A stretch of DNA of 64,000 nt from Mucilaginibacter lacusdianchii. Its GTDB lineage: Bacteria > Bacteroidota > Bacteroidia > Sphingobacteriales > Sphingobacteriaceae. This document shows, one piece after another, positions 52,333 through 61,977 of the stretch. Location: positions 806,001 through 870,000 of the forward strand of contig NZ_WSRW01000001.1 in assembly GCF_009770985.1 (NCBI RefSeq). The letters are read 5' to 3'. A program made the translations under genes and the position numbers. Each line of letters starts with the position of its first letter. Within the stretch, counting starts at the first letter, position 1. The notes beneath the pieces are model-generated. The model saw nothing but the letters and a program-made list of their open reading frames with translations. It did no database searches and had not been told where the DNA came from.

Positions 52333-53412
52333 TTAATGGTTTAAATACAGATAATCATAATGAACCAAGGGTTTTTGATTTTTTTGACCTAAACGTTCAC
52401 GAGCCTTGTCTGAGCCATATTCGGCAATTCCTTGTCCTACCGCATTGTTATTCTCATCGAGCAATTTAATAATATCGCCTTTTTTAAAATCGGTTAAAAT
52501 GGCAATCAAGCCAACCGGCAATAAGCTGGTGGCTTTAGTTGACAGCAAAGCCAGCTTAGCTCCCTCGTTCATTTGTACGGCTCCGGTGGCGTAATGCACA
52601 GCATGGGCAATCCATTTCTTTTTGCCTGATTTGCTTTTTTGCGGTTTAAAGCGGGTATGCTTAATGGTGTTTTGTAAAACGCCTTCCAAAATACCATCAA
52701 CTGTGCCATTAGCAATGTGAACGGCTATACCCAACTGCGCCACTTTTTGCGCCATGGTAGATTTGGTAATCATCCCGCCTCGGCCAAACTGCGATTTGCC
52801 TGTGCTTACAAATGATGAAAAGTTGGTATCAGCATCTGTAATTTCTTCCAATAATACTGATGTTGGCAATTTGGGGTCGCCGGTGTAAATACCGTTTACA
52901 TTAGTTAAAATGATCAATGCATCTGCATTCAGCATAGAGGCTACCAAGCCGGCCAACTCATCATTATCGGTAAACATCAGCTCAGTTACCGATACCACGT
53001 CATTTTCATTAACAATAGGTATTACCTGATGCTGCAGCAATATTTCCAAACAGTTTTTCATGTTCAGGTAATGCACCCGGTCCCGAAAATCTTCTTTGGT
53101 AACCAGCACCTGCGAGCATAATAACTGCTGCTGCTCAAACAGCCGGGCGTAGGTATTAATAAGTTTCACCTGCCCTATTGAGGCTAACAGTTGCCGCGCG
53201 GAAATACTATCTACCTTATCAGTTACCTGTATCAAGCTACGGCCCGATGCTACAGCGCCTGATGATACCAGTATCACTTCGATACCTTGTTTTTTTAAGG
53301 CAGTGAGCTGTTCTACCAAATGGCTGATCCGGTTAATGTCAGGTAACCCATCGGGCTGAGTAAGCACGTTGGACCCTACCTTAACAACAACTCGCTGATA
53401 ATTAAAAGACAT
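52333..53412 (-). CDS. proB: Glutamate 5-kinase
   Basis: First step to proline. The 359-residue product starts [19 protein letters not shown], with [69 protein letters not shown] and a C-terminal PUA domain (about 270-359). The open frame extends to 53439, but the ATG at 53412 fits the family. Operon with proA. The kinase is normally feedback-inhibited by proline. Confidence 0.96.
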   Translation of the reverse strand: MSFNYQRVVVKVGSNVLTQPDGLPDINRISHLVEQLTALKKQGIEVILVSSGAVASGRSLIQVTDKVDSISARQLLASIGQVKLINTYARLFEQQQLLCSQVLVTKEDFRDRVHYLNMKNCLEILLQHQVIPIVNENDVVSVTELMFTDNDELAGLVASMLNADALIILTNVNGIYTGDPKLPTSVLLEEITDADTNFSSFVSTGKSQFGRGGMITKSTMAQKVAQLGIAVHIANGTVDGILEGVLQNTIKHTRFKPQKSKSGKKKWIAHAVHYATGAVQMNEGAKLALLSTKATSLLPVGLIAILTDFKKGDIIKLLDENNNAVGQGIAEYGSDKARERLGQKNQKPLVHYDYLYLNH

Positions 53413-53507
53413 ATTATTATGATATTCTGGAAAAAACAATAATACAAATTACCCTATAGGATAGATAGCATTTGACAGCAATTTATTAAAATTTCACTAT
53501 CCCGTAT

Positions 53508-53535
53508 TGGTAAAACAATAATTTCTATATATTTG
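53508..53535 (+). promoter_or_regulatory. Putative promoter of the TonB-dependent receptor gene
   Basis: TTG (53508-53510), 17-nt spacer, TATATTTG (53528-53535). The transcript would have a leader of about 140 nt before the ATG at 53683; I see no riboswitch in it. Confidence 0.45.
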
Positions 53536-53682
53536 TCTACTTATTTGATAGACTTTATATAGTTTAACATTATCACTATGTATCACCCATCTATACACCT
53601 GATGTGTTTTGCCCACTGTTGCTGAACAATTATCAAAACAGCAATTCCAAAACTTGAATATTTCAAATCTGAATCTTATTGA

Positions 53683-56649
53683 ATGAAAATCTATACGCAA
53701 CACACATCACTATGGCTCCGCCTAACTGCGGCATTAATTTTAATTTTGATTTCGGGCAACATTGGCTATGCACAAGAAAGCAACCTGGTAGTAATTTCCG
53801 GAAGAGTGGTAGACCAAACCTCGCAGCAATCGCTTCCGGGCGTAAGCGTTAAAATTAAAGGAACGGTAGCCGGTACCTCTACAAATGAAAAAGGCGATTT
53901 TTCAATTAAAACCCGCCTTAAATTCCCCATCACTTTAATATTTAATTACATAGGGTTCCAACAGCAGGAATATGTTATAAAAGATGCCAGTTCTAAACTG
54001 AACATTGAACTGGTAACGCAAACCATGCTGGGAAAAGATGTGGTAGTTACCGCCTCACGTGTAGAAGAAAACATATTGAAATCGCCTGTAGCTATTCAAA
54101 AGCTGGATATCCGCACTATTCGCGAATCGCCTGCCCCTTCATTTTATGATGCGCTGGAAAATGTAAAGGGCGTACAAATGACTACCTCCAGCTTAACCTT
54201 TAAAGTGCCCAATACCCGTGGTTTTAACATTCCTAACAACTTCCGCTTTATGCAGTTGGTTGATGGTGTAGATATGCAAGCCGCCACGTTAGGTGTGCCG
54301 CTGGGTAACGCCATTGGCCCAACCGAACTGGATATTGCCAGCGTAGAAATTACGCCTGGCGCAGCATCGGCCCTCTACGGCATGAACGCCATTAACGGTA
54401 TGGCCAACCTGCTTACCAAAGATCCTTTTGTATATCAAGGGTTAAGCATTTATCATAAAACCGGCGTTAACCATGTGAATGATCCAGATCATAGCGCAAG
54501 TGTGTTAACCGAATCGGCTATCCGCTACGCCAAATCATTTAACAACAAATTTGCCTTTAAGGTTAACGCCAGCTATATGCAGGGTACCGATTGGATATCT
54601 AACACCCGCCTGGATCAAAACCCCAATAATTTAAAAAGCGCTAACCCAGGCTACCCGGCGCTAAATGATGCCAACGCCGCTTTTGACGGCTGGAACAAAT
54701 ATGGCGATGATGCATTGGCCGGCAGTAATCTGGTATCCATCAGCGGTCTGAACATTGATGGAAAAGCTAATCAAACCCTTCGTGTAGCCCGCACCGGCTA
54801 TTGGGAAAATGAACTGGTGAACCCGGATGTATCTAACCTAAAATTTGATGGTTCATTACATTATAAACTGAACGAGAAGGTACAGATATCTTACGGTTAC
54901 CGATATGGTAAAATGGGCGGCGTATTTCAACGCGGCAACAAAATCAGGCTGGATGGCGTGACGGTGCAAAACCATAGCCTGGAAGTAAAAGGCAGCAATT
55001 TCAAGATACTGAGCTACGTTTCATTGGAAAATACCGGCAATTCGTACAACGTAAAACCACTGGCCGATAACCTGGACTTGTACAGCGGCGGTTCATCAAG
55101 CGCATGGGGTACTAAGTACCGCAATGCTTTAACTGCTTATGCAACGGCCAATGGCGGAGCGTTAACATCAAGCAATTTAGCAGCAGCCAACAACTACGCC
55201 CGCCAAATTGCGGATGCCAGTCGTGTAGTGCCAGGCACTGATGCATTTAACCAGCTCAAACAAACTATTATTGGCATCAACAACTGGGATATTAAATCGA
55301 GCCAGATACCGGATGCACCCGAAACAGGCGGCGCTGCTTTACTGCAACGCAGCCGCATGTACCATACCGAAGGGCAATGGGATTTATCTAAACAGGTAAA
55401 AATATTTGACTTGCTGGTAGGCGCCGATGCTCGCATTTATCAAATTATCCCAGATGGTAACAACTTCGTCGATTTTTCGAGACCGATTGCTGACCGTAAC
55501 AAACCGTTAGCCGACGGCTCGTTTGGTGATAACGTTTATTACAAAAAGTTTGGTGGGTTTTCGCAGATAACTAAATCCTTTTTTGATAACACCTTGAAAG
55601 TGTTCGGCTCGTTAAGATTTGACTACAACCCTGAGTTTGATCCTAAATTTACGCCACGCATTGCCGCTGTATATTCGCCTACTGAGAACCATAATTTCCG
55701 GTTCACTTACCAGCAGGGCTACCGCTTTCCGGCATTGTTTGAAGCTTTATCGTATGTAAACAACGGCCGCGTTAAACGTGTGGGTAGTTTATCGTACATC
55801 AACGAGGGGTTGGGCTATTTGGAAAACAGTTATACCCAAGCTTCGGTAATCAACTTCAATGCAGCCGTAAGTGCTGCCGGCAATACTGATGCGGCAGCCC
55901 TGCAAAACCGTAACTTGCTGGAAGTCGCTAATCTGCCCAAAGCTCGTCCCGAAAAAATTAATTCGTTCGAGGTAGGCTACAAAAGTATTTTAGCCAACCA
56001 AAAAGTAGTTATAGACTGGGATGCTTATACCAATAAATACAATGGATTTTTAGGACAAGTACAGGTATATGTACCCCACGGAACCACTGTAGGTACCGAT
56101 GCCGCTGTTCTAGCCATGCTGGACATTAACCGCGACCCCAGAACGCCAAATGCAACAACCCCTAATGCTGCCAGCCAAGGGCAAGACCGATACAGGGTAT
56201 ACACCAATGCTAAAAATGATTACGTAAACTATGGCTCGGCTTTGGGTATTACTTATAACTTTTACAAACGATTTGCTTTGGCAGGTAACGCCAGCTTCAA
56301 CAAGCTGAAAAGCAATAAAACCGACGATATTTTTGTAACCGGCTTTAACACGCCACAATGGACAACCAACGTATCTTTCGGTAACCGTGAGATTGTAAAA
56401 AACTTAGGGTTTAGCGTGGTGTACAAATGGCAAGAATCATTTTTATGGGAAAGCCCGCTGGTAACCGGTACCGTACCGGCATTTACCACGTTTGATGCAC
56501 AGGTAACTTTACGTGTTCCGGCTTATAAGGCCAACCTTAAACTGGGTGGTACCAACGTTTTCAACAAGCGTTATATTCAATACGCTGGTGGCCCAACCAT
56601 TGGGGCGCTATACTATCTGGCTGTTACGTTTGATGGATTGTTGAAGTAG
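53683..56649 (+). CDS. TonB-dependent receptor
   Basis: Outer-membrane active transporter of 988 residues. A signal peptide ends near residue 30 (IGYAQ). A CarboxypepD_reg-like domain (about 35-118: VVISGRVVDQTSQQSLPGVSVKIKG) is followed by the plug (about 122-250: VVVTASRVEENILKSPVAIQKLD, ELDIASVEITPGAASALYGMNAINGMANLLTKD) and a 22-strand-type barrel to the C terminus (LKLGGTNVFNKRYIQYAGGP). No SusD partner is adjacent, so it is not a classical SusC. The ligand is unknown. Confidence 0.93.
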   Translation: MKIYTQHTSLWLRLTAALILILISGNIGYAQESNLVVISGRVVDQTSQQSLPGVSVKIKGTVAGTSTNEKGDFSIKTRLKFPITLIFNYIGFQQQEYVIKDASSKLNIELVTQTMLGKDVVVTASRVEENILKSPVAIQKLDIRTIRESPAPSFYDALENVKGVQMTTSSLTFKVPNTRGFNIPNNFRFMQLVDGVDMQAATLGVPLGNAIGPTELDIASVEITPGAASALYGMNAINGMANLLTKDPFVYQGLSIYHKTGVNHVNDPDHSASVLTESAIRYAKSFNNKFAFKVNASYMQGTDWISNTRLDQNPNNLKSANPGYPALNDANAAFDGWNKYGDDALAGSNLVSISGLNIDGKANQTLRVARTGYWENELVNPDVSNLKFDGSLHYKLNEKVQISYGYRYGKMGGVFQRGNKIRLDGVTVQNHSLEVKGSNFKILSYVSLENTGNSYNVKPLADNLDLYSGGSSSAWGTKYRNALTAYATANGGALTSSNLAAANNYARQIADASRVVPGTDAFNQLKQTIIGINNWDIKSSQIPDAPETGGAALLQRSRMYHTEGQWDLSKQVKIFDLLVGADARIYQIIPDGNNFVDFSRPIADRNKPLADGSFGDNVYYKKFGGFSQITKSFFDNTLKVFGSLRFDYNPEFDPKFTPRIAAVYSPTENHNFRFTYQQGYRFPALFEALSYVNNGRVKRVGSLSYINEGLGYLENSYTQASVINFNAAVSAAGNTDAAALQNRNLLEVANLPKARPEKINSFEVGYKSILANQKVVIDWDAYTNKYNGFLGQVQVYVPHGTTVGTDAAVLAMLDINRDPRTPNATTPNAASQGQDRYRVYTNAKNDYVNYGSALGITYNFYKRFALAGNASFNKLKSNKTDDIFVTGFNTPQWTTNVSFGNREIVKNLGFSVVYKWQESFLWESPLVTGTVPAFTTFDAQVTLRVPAYKANLKLGGTNVFNKRYIQYAGGPTIGALYYLAVTFDGLLK

Positions 56650-56680
56650 CTATCCTCAAGGAAAAGGGCTAAAAATAAAA

Positions 56681-56829
56681 TGTCATTTCGAACGATAGTG
56701 AGAGATCTTTTGGAGCCGATAGGTTGACCAGTCGCTCTTAAAAGATTTCTCGTTATCACTCGAAATGACATTTTTATTTTAAAGAAGGTTCAAAAGTCCT
56801 CCCTTTAAGTGAGGGTTTAGGCAGGGCTT
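56681..56829. repeat. Composite palindromic intergenic repeat, copy 2 (inverted)
   Basis: Module B (56681-56770, 90 bp) and module A (about 56783-56829) match the element at 6115-6260 in the opposite orientation. The left arm here resembles the right arm there (AACGATAGTGAGAGATCTTT) and vice versa. Again module A abuts the 3' end of a gene (ispF). Confidence 0.75.
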
Positions 56830-57307
56830 ACTTTTCAATTAAACAAACCGCATAGGCTACTACGCCTTCTTCCCTACCTATAAAACCCATCTGCTCGTTA
56901 GTAGTAGCTTTAATAGATATATCATCTTCGGATATACCGGCCGCCGGGGCAATATTGGCTTTCATGGCCGGAATATGCGGATTGATTTTGGGGGCTTCCA
57001 GGCAAATCATGGCATCAATATTACCAATGCTCCAGCCTTTTTCTTTTAGCAGCGCTACTACATGCTGTAATAATACCAAACTGCTGATGCCGCGCCAGCG
57101 TTCGTCTTTGTTAGAAAAATGATAGCCGATATCGCGCAGATTAGCGGCGCCCAGCAGCGCATCACAAATAGCATGCACCATCACATCAGCATCCGAATGC
57201 CCGTAGGCACCCGAGTGGTGCTCTAGGGTAACACCGCCCATAACAAATGGATGTGCTTCTTTTAACTGGTGCACATCAAAACCAAACCCTACACGTATTT
57301 TACTCAT
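56828..57307 (-). CDS. ispF: 2-C-methyl-D-erythritol 2,4-cyclodiphosphate synthase
   Basis: MEP-pathway enzyme of isoprenoid synthesis, 159 residues. It starts MSKIRVGFGFDVHQLKEAHP (zinc ligands Asp and His of DVH), GGVTLEHHSGAYGHSDADVMVHAICDALLGAANLRDIG, and the C-terminal ISIKATTNEQMGFIGREEGV. The ATG overlaps the porV stop by 4 nt (ATGA), so the two are coupled despite unrelated jobs. Confidence 0.96.
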   Translation of the reverse strand: MSKIRVGFGFDVHQLKEAHPFVMGGVTLEHHSGAYGHSDADVMVHAICDALLGAANLRDIGYHFSNKDERWRGISSLVLLQHVVALLKEKGWSIGNIDAMICLEAPKINPHIPAMKANIAPAAGISEDDISIKATTNEQMGFIGREEGVVAYAVCLIEK

Positions 57308-58485
57308 GGCTTTTTATTGGCACCAAAGTTAACACTTACACTAAAACGTAAGGTATTGGCTAACGGACTTCTTTGCTGTGTGGCTACCAGGTAAGCTAAA
57401 TCCAAATTAAAGATATCATATTTGAATCCGGTACCCAAGGTTACATACTGACGATTACCCTTGCTGGGGTTTTCATAAAAGTAGCCGGTACGTAAAAAGA
57501 ACTGTTTATTGTAGCCGTATTCCAGTCCGGGTGCAAAGCTAATTTCTCTCAACTCTTCGCTAAAACCGCCCGGTGCATCACCAAAGGAGCGAAATATACC
57601 ACTCGGCACCGTTACGTTATTATCGCTTCCGCTGATAATATTACCTTCATTATCGCGAATGGGAGGCGTAGGTACCAGCAGTTTATTAATATCAAAAGCC
57701 AGTGTTAACTGGTTAGCTTCATCTAAGTTCCAAGTATTGGCCGCACCCAGGCGCAGGTTGGTGGGTAAAAAGTATTGCTGCCCTGCGTCGGTATAGCTTA
57801 TTTTGGTACCGATGTTAGAAATGTTAATACCAAAAGACAGGGTGGCATCTTTACCAAATTGCCGCGATGGCTTGGTGTAATAAGCAGAAACATCGGCGGC
57901 AAAGGCATTACCAGATTTTGTTTGCTGGCCCGATACAAAAGCGCCGTTGGTTAAGCCCGAATGAATATACCGAAAGGTTAAACCTAATGAAAAGTTTTCG
58001 CCAAACTTGCGGGCAAACGAGCCGTCTATCGAAAATTCGCTGGGCCGGTAGGTGCCCTGATCGTTTTGATTGGCATCAACTAACTGGATAGCCCCCAAAT
58101 TAAAGTAACGTAAAGATACGCCAATTGCATTCCTATCATCAAGCTTACGGGCATAAGCCAGGTAAGCTAAATTTACATCCGATACCAAACGGCGCAGCCA
58201 AGGGCTGTAAGACAACGACAAATTATCCTGCCCTTCAATGAAAGCCAGTTTAGAAGGGTTCCAGTAAGTAGCATTTACATCGGGCGATAAGGCTACACCT
58301 GCATCGCCCATAGCTCCAGAGCGCGAATCGGGTGCTATGGTTAAAAACGGAACAGCGGTAGTAATAGCATTATTGCTGCTGCCGTTGGTATTGGTAGCCG
58401 TACCCGAACCTACCGTTTGCCCCAATGCAACTACCGGAATATATAATAGCGTAAAGAGAAAACAACGTAGCGTAAAAATTTTCAT
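57304..58485 (-). CDS. porV: Type IX secretion system outer-membrane protein PorV
   Basis: Outer-membrane beta-barrel of 393 residues, FadL/OmpP1-like, needed for moving cargo from the SprA channel to the PorU attachment complex. It has a signal peptide (MKIFTLRCFLFTLLYIPVVALGQ) and the PorV segment AVPFLTIAPDSRSGAMGDAGVALSPDVNATYWNPSKLAFIE. Barrel strands follow, ending ANTLRFSVSVNFGANKKP. It is divergent from gldJ, another gliding/T9SS component, and overlaps ispF. Confidence 0.94.
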   Translation of the reverse strand: MKIFTLRCFLFTLLYIPVVALGQTVGSGTATNTNGSSNNAITTAVPFLTIAPDSRSGAMGDAGVALSPDVNATYWNPSKLAFIEGQDNLSLSYSPWLRRLVSDVNLAYLAYARKLDDRNAIGVSLRYFNLGAIQLVDANQNDQGTYRPSEFSIDGSFARKFGENFSLGLTFRYIHSGLTNGAFVSGQQTKSGNAFAADVSAYYTKPSRQFGKDATLSFGINISNIGTKISYTDAGQQYFLPTNLRLGAANTWNLDEANQLTLAFDINKLLVPTPPIRDNEGNIISGSDNNVTVPSGIFRSFGDAPGGFSEELREISFAPGLEYGYNKQFFLRTGYFYENPSKGNRQYVTLGTGFKYDIFNLDLAYLVATQQRSPLANTLRFSVSVNFGANKKP

Positions 58486-58501
58486 TGCTGCAAATTAGCT
58501 G

Positions 58502-58509
58502 TATTTTTG
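58502..58509 (+). promoter_or_regulatory. Putative -7 box for gldJ
   Basis: TATTTTTG matches TAnnTTTG in the divergent porV-gldJ region, 198 nt before the gldJ ATG. A TTG lies 14 nt upstream, a short spacer, so this is weak. Confidence 0.25.
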
Positions 58510-58707
58510 TTAAATACCTATCCTAGTACGAAAGGAGTTTGCAAATGTTTATTACCAAAACGCAACAAATTTTCGTTGTTTGAGCATAACCAATTTGCTG
58601 TACTTCACGTAAAAATATCCAAAATTGATTATCAAAACTTTTTTGTCAACCAAGAGCAAATTACTGTTCAAACAAATTTTGTATTTTTATTGACTAGTTA
58701 TTCAAAG

Positions 58708-60360
58708 ATGAGCAAGTATTTTACTAAAACTGCTTTAGTGGTAATGGGGTTAGGAGCGTTGTTAAGCAGCTGCAGTAAACCGATGCGGTCGCAAAAAACC
58801 GGCATGGCTTACAATGATCGTAACAACGGCGGTTACCTTCGCTTTAAGCAAACGCACCCGGCGCCAGGCCCTGGCCTGATTGCTATTGAGGGTGGTACCT
58901 TTGTAATGGGCGGCAGTGCCGACCAGGATGTTACTTACGATTATAATAACGTTCGTCGCCGGGTTACGGTAGCCTCTTTTTATATGGACGAAACCGAGGT
59001 ATCTAACCAAGATTGGTTAGATTACCTGCACTGGATCAGCATTACTTTTCCGGAAGACCGCGAATTATACTACAATGCTACACCAGATACCCTGGTATGG
59101 CGCCGGCCGTTATCATATAATGAGCCTTATGTAGATAACTACCTGCGTCACCCCGCATTTCAGGACTATCCGGTAGTAGGTGTTACCTGGGAACAGGCAC
59201 AAGAGTACTGTACCTGGCGTACAGACCGCATGAATGAAAACATTTTGCGTGAAACCGGCCGCCTGGCTAATTGGAAAGATGCATCGGGCAATGGTAAAGG
59301 ACAGGCTACAGCCAACACCGGTAACAAACCAGCCATGACCGATCCTTTCAATACAGACATGTATTTAAATGGCCAGATCAGAGGTCAGGGCGTTGATGGC
59401 AAGAAAATGATTCGCGACCTGAACCCTCGTGCACAGGCAAGTGATAATAAAGGTAAACCTGTTCGTCCGGTACGTATTGAGGATGGTATTTTGAAACCAG
59501 GCTACCGTTTGCCAACCGAGGCGGAATGGGAATATGCAGCCTTAGGTTTATCGGGCAATACCGAATACGAAAACATAGCCGACGGTAAAATTTACCCATG
59601 GAACGGCTTGGGCGTACGCTCGGCCAGCAAAAGAACCCGCGGTATGATTTTAGCCAACTTTAAACGTGGCGAAGGTGACAACATGGGTGTGGGTAATTCA
59701 TTGAATGATAAGGCTGACATTACGGCACCTGTACGTTCATATGAACCTAACGACTTTGGCTTGTATAACATGGCCGGGAACGTTAACGAGTGGACTGGTG
59801 ATACTTATCGCCAAACGTCATTCGAAGACTTTGAAGATTTTAACCCTTTCCGTGGTAACGAGTATACCAACAAACGCTTGGCCGATCCGGAAAAAGGTTT
59901 ATATGCAAAAGATAAATATGGCCGCCCTATTAAAGATGCTGCCAAATCTAACCGCAAATTATCATGGGCTGAATTTGTAGCGCAACAGCAAGGCGGCCAA
60001 GCTAACGCAGCCGGCAACAATGGCAATGCTGCAAATGGTGCAGCTGCTCCGGGTGGTAACGCTGCTTTAGCCGGTAAACCTTACAAGGCCGACCAGCGTG
60101 GTTTTGCCGACTCGGTAAACACCAGCCTGTATGGTGTAACCACTTTGGTGAACGACCATTCTAAAGTATATAAAGGCGGTTCATGGAACGATCGTGCTAT
60201 GTGGTTAAACCCGGCTACCCGCCGCTTTATGGACCAAACCGACGCCAGTGCCGAAGTTGGCTTCCGCTGCGCCATGACGATGGTTGGTGCACCAGAAATT
60301 CACCCGGCAGGTAAAACACATTTCCGCGTAAGCAAACCAAAAACTTACAACCCTAAATAA
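58708..60360 (+). CDS. gldJ: Gliding motility lipoprotein GldJ
   Basis: Lipoprotein of 550 residues needed for gliding and T9SS function in Bacteroidota. The start MSKYFTKTALVVMGLGALLSSC gives a lipobox with lipidated Cys22. The open frame extends to 58507, but the extra residues lack any signal. The body is a formylglycine-generating-enzyme-like (SUMF1) domain: IEGGTFVMGGSADQDV, VASFYMDETEVSNQDWLDYL, PGYRLPTEAEWEYAALG, LYNMAGNVNEWTGD and SKVYKGGSWNDRAMWLNPATRRF with GFRCAM at the end. An insertion near 420-460 is Asn/Gly/Ala-rich. Divergent from porV. Confidence 0.94.
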   Translation: MSKYFTKTALVVMGLGALLSSCSKPMRSQKTGMAYNDRNNGGYLRFKQTHPAPGPGLIAIEGGTFVMGGSADQDVTYDYNNVRRRVTVASFYMDETEVSNQDWLDYLHWISITFPEDRELYYNATPDTLVWRRPLSYNEPYVDNYLRHPAFQDYPVVGVTWEQAQEYCTWRTDRMNENILRETGRLANWKDASGNGKGQATANTGNKPAMTDPFNTDMYLNGQIRGQGVDGKKMIRDLNPRAQASDNKGKPVRPVRIEDGILKPGYRLPTEAEWEYAALGLSGNTEYENIADGKIYPWNGLGVRSASKRTRGMILANFKRGEGDNMGVGNSLNDKADITAPVRSYEPNDFGLYNMAGNVNEWTGDTYRQTSFEDFEDFNPFRGNEYTNKRLADPEKGLYAKDKYGRPIKDAAKSNRKLSWAEFVAQQQGGQANAAGNNGNAANGAAAPGGNAALAGKPYKADQRGFADSVNTSLYGVTTLVNDHSKVYKGGSWNDRAMWLNPATRRFMDQTDASAEVGFRCAMTMVGAPEIHPAGKTHFRVSKPKTYNPK

Positions 60361-60387
60361 GTAAGTTAAGCTATAATCCAAACAAAG

Positions 60388-60419
60388 AAGGGTGTTACTA
60401 AAAGTGACACCCTTTTTTT
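60388..60419 (+). terminator. Terminator after gldJ
   Basis: 11-bp stem with one G-U pair (60388-60398 and 60404-60414), 5-nt loop, seven T residues. Confidence 0.9.
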
Positions 60420-60463
60420 GTTTGACAATTATGATAGTTATCTTCAATTATCTTGTTCACACA

Positions 60464-60496
60464 AAAAAGCCCGACCTATAATAGGTCGGGCTTTTT
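60464..60496. terminator. Second terminator, serving apaG on the minus strand
   Basis: 15-bp stem (60464-60478 and 60482-60496) with a 3-nt loop and A/T runs on both sides. It is 24 nt after the apaG stop. Confidence 0.9.
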
Positions 60497-60519
60497 AAAA
60501 TCATGTTACATGAGTGTAA

Positions 60520-60909
60520 TCAGTTCAACTTGAACGGCGCAATCAGGTAAAATTCAGGAATTTGTGCATCAAATACCGAGTTGTCAATTAGGCGAAGCAT
60601 TTGGTATTCACCTCTCATACTGCCCATATCTGTTTTGAGGTTGCAGCCCGAAATGTATTCGTGCGAGTGGCCCGGTTCAATTACGGGTTGCTGGCCAACC
60701 ACGCCTTCTCCTTCTACCTCACGGCGTGTACCGTTCGAATCAAATATATGCCAGTGGCGGCGCAACAGTTGAACGCTGTAATCGCTTAAATTTTCTATAT
60801 TAATTTTATAGGCAAACATAAAATGTTCGTTGGCCGGATTTGAATACTCTGGTTGATACTGCGTCTCAACCGACACTTTCACCCCGTCTGTAATTGTAGT
60901 AGTAACCAT
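60520..60909 (-). CDS. apaG: ApaG domain protein
   Basis: Product of 129 residues, a full-length ApaG (DUF525) beta-sandwich: TITDGVKVSVETQYQPEYSNP, FMFAYKINIENLSDYSVQLLRRHWHIFDSNG, EVEGEGVVGQQPVIEPGHSHEYISGCNLKTDMGSMRGEYQML. The family is associated with Co/Mg resistance and Ap4A metabolism in enterobacteria; its biochemical role is unclear. The start is at the ATG at 60909, not the open-frame start at 60936. It follows dusB with a 30-nt gap. Confidence 0.92.
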   Translation of the reverse strand: MVTTTITDGVKVSVETQYQPEYSNPANEHFMFAYKINIENLSDYSVQLLRRHWHIFDSNGTRREVEGEGVVGQQPVIEPGHSHEYISGCNLKTDMGSMRGEYQMLRLIDNSVFDAQIPEFYLIAPFKLN

Positions 60910-60939
60910 ATTTAAAGCTATACTAAAACATGTCAATAA

Positions 60940-61932
60940 TCAAGCCATCTCAGTGGCGTATTTCTCATTTATCTGCCACAAAATATCATACAGCTCCTGT
61001 ATATTTTCAGTTTGTACCAACCTTGTTCTAAATTCTTTAAAGTTCTCCAATCCTTTAAAATAATTTGAATAGTGTCTCCGCATCTCAAAAACGCCGGTTT
61101 TGGGTCCTTTCCATTCTATAGATTTTTCCAAATGCGTGCGGCAAACCTCAATTCGTTCGGCAATAGTCGGCTTTTCACGATGCTCGCCGGTGGCAAAAAA
61201 ATGTTTAATTTCTCTGAAAATCCAGGGATAACCAATGGCAGCACGACCTATCATCATGCCATCCACACCATATTCCAGGCGCCAGTTGGCTGCCTTTTCG
61301 GGCGAATCGATGTCGCCATTCCCAAAAATGGGAATTTGAATACGCGGATTCTTTTTAATCTCCTTGATCAGCGTCCAATCGGCCACACCTTTATACATCT
61401 GCGCGCGGGTACGGCCATGTATGGTAAGGGCTTTTATACCTACATCTTGCAGGCGCTCGGCCACTTCATAAACATTTTTGGTATTATCATCCCATCCCAG
61501 ACGGGTTTTTACGGTTACCGGCAAATGGGTTGCCTCTACTACCGCTTTGGTCATGGCTACCATTTTGTCAATATCCTGCAACAAGCTGGCACCGGCACCA
61601 CGGCAAGCTACGTTTTTAACAGGGCAGCCGTAATTAATATCCATCAAATCAGGACCGGCCTTCGTAGCTATCTCCGTAGCTTCGCGCATACTGTTGATAT
61701 CGCTACCAAAAATTTGGATGCCAATTGGGCGCTCATATTCAAATATATCCAGCTTTTGACGGCTTTTGGCAGCATCGCGTATCAATCCTTCTGATGAGAT
61801 AAACTCGGTATACATCATATCCGCGCCGTTTTGCTTGCAAACGTAACGGAACGGCGGATCGCTCACATCTTCCATAGGAGCCAGCAGCAGCGGAAACTCA
61901 CCTAAATCAATATTTCCTATTTGTACAGACAT
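60940..61932 (-). CDS. dusB: tRNA-dihydrouridine synthase
   Basis: FMN-dependent reduction of uridine in tRNA, 330 residues. It has PLLLAPMEDVSDPPFRYVC near the N terminus, MDINYGCPVKNVACRGAGASLLQD with the catalytic Cys in NVACRG, TVKTRLGW, LTIHGRTRAQMYKG and GVDGMMIGRAAIGYPW. This is the Dus signature of the DusB class. The open frame reaches 62019, overlapping the divergent protease gene; the ATG at 61932 gives the usual N terminus. A TATTTTTG box on the minus strand ends at 61950, 17 nt before the ATG. Confidence 0.95.
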   Translation of the reverse strand: MSVQIGNIDLGEFPLLLAPMEDVSDPPFRYVCKQNGADMMYTEFISSEGLIRDAAKSRQKLDIFEYERPIGIQIFGSDINSMREATEIATKAGPDLMDINYGCPVKNVACRGAGASLLQDIDKMVAMTKAVVEATHLPVTVKTRLGWDDNTKNVYEVAERLQDVGIKALTIHGRTRAQMYKGVADWTLIKEIKKNPRIQIPIFGNGDIDSPEKAANWRLEYGVDGMMIGRAAIGYPWIFREIKHFFATGEHREKPTIAERIEVCRTHLEKSIEWKGPKTGVFEMRRHYSNYFKGLENFKEFRTRLVQTENIQELYDILWQINEKYATEMA

Positions 61933-61977
61933 GCGTATCTTTAAGGCTGCAAAAATACGAAAAATTAAATTTATATC

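Noticed and set aside
53536..53682. Cobalamin or TPP riboswitch in the leader of the TonB-dependent receptor
   Set aside because: The leader of about 140 nt is AT-rich and shows no conserved aptamer boxes by eye.
58507..58707. N-terminal extension of GldJ
   Set aside because: It would bury the lipoprotein signal that starts at 58708.
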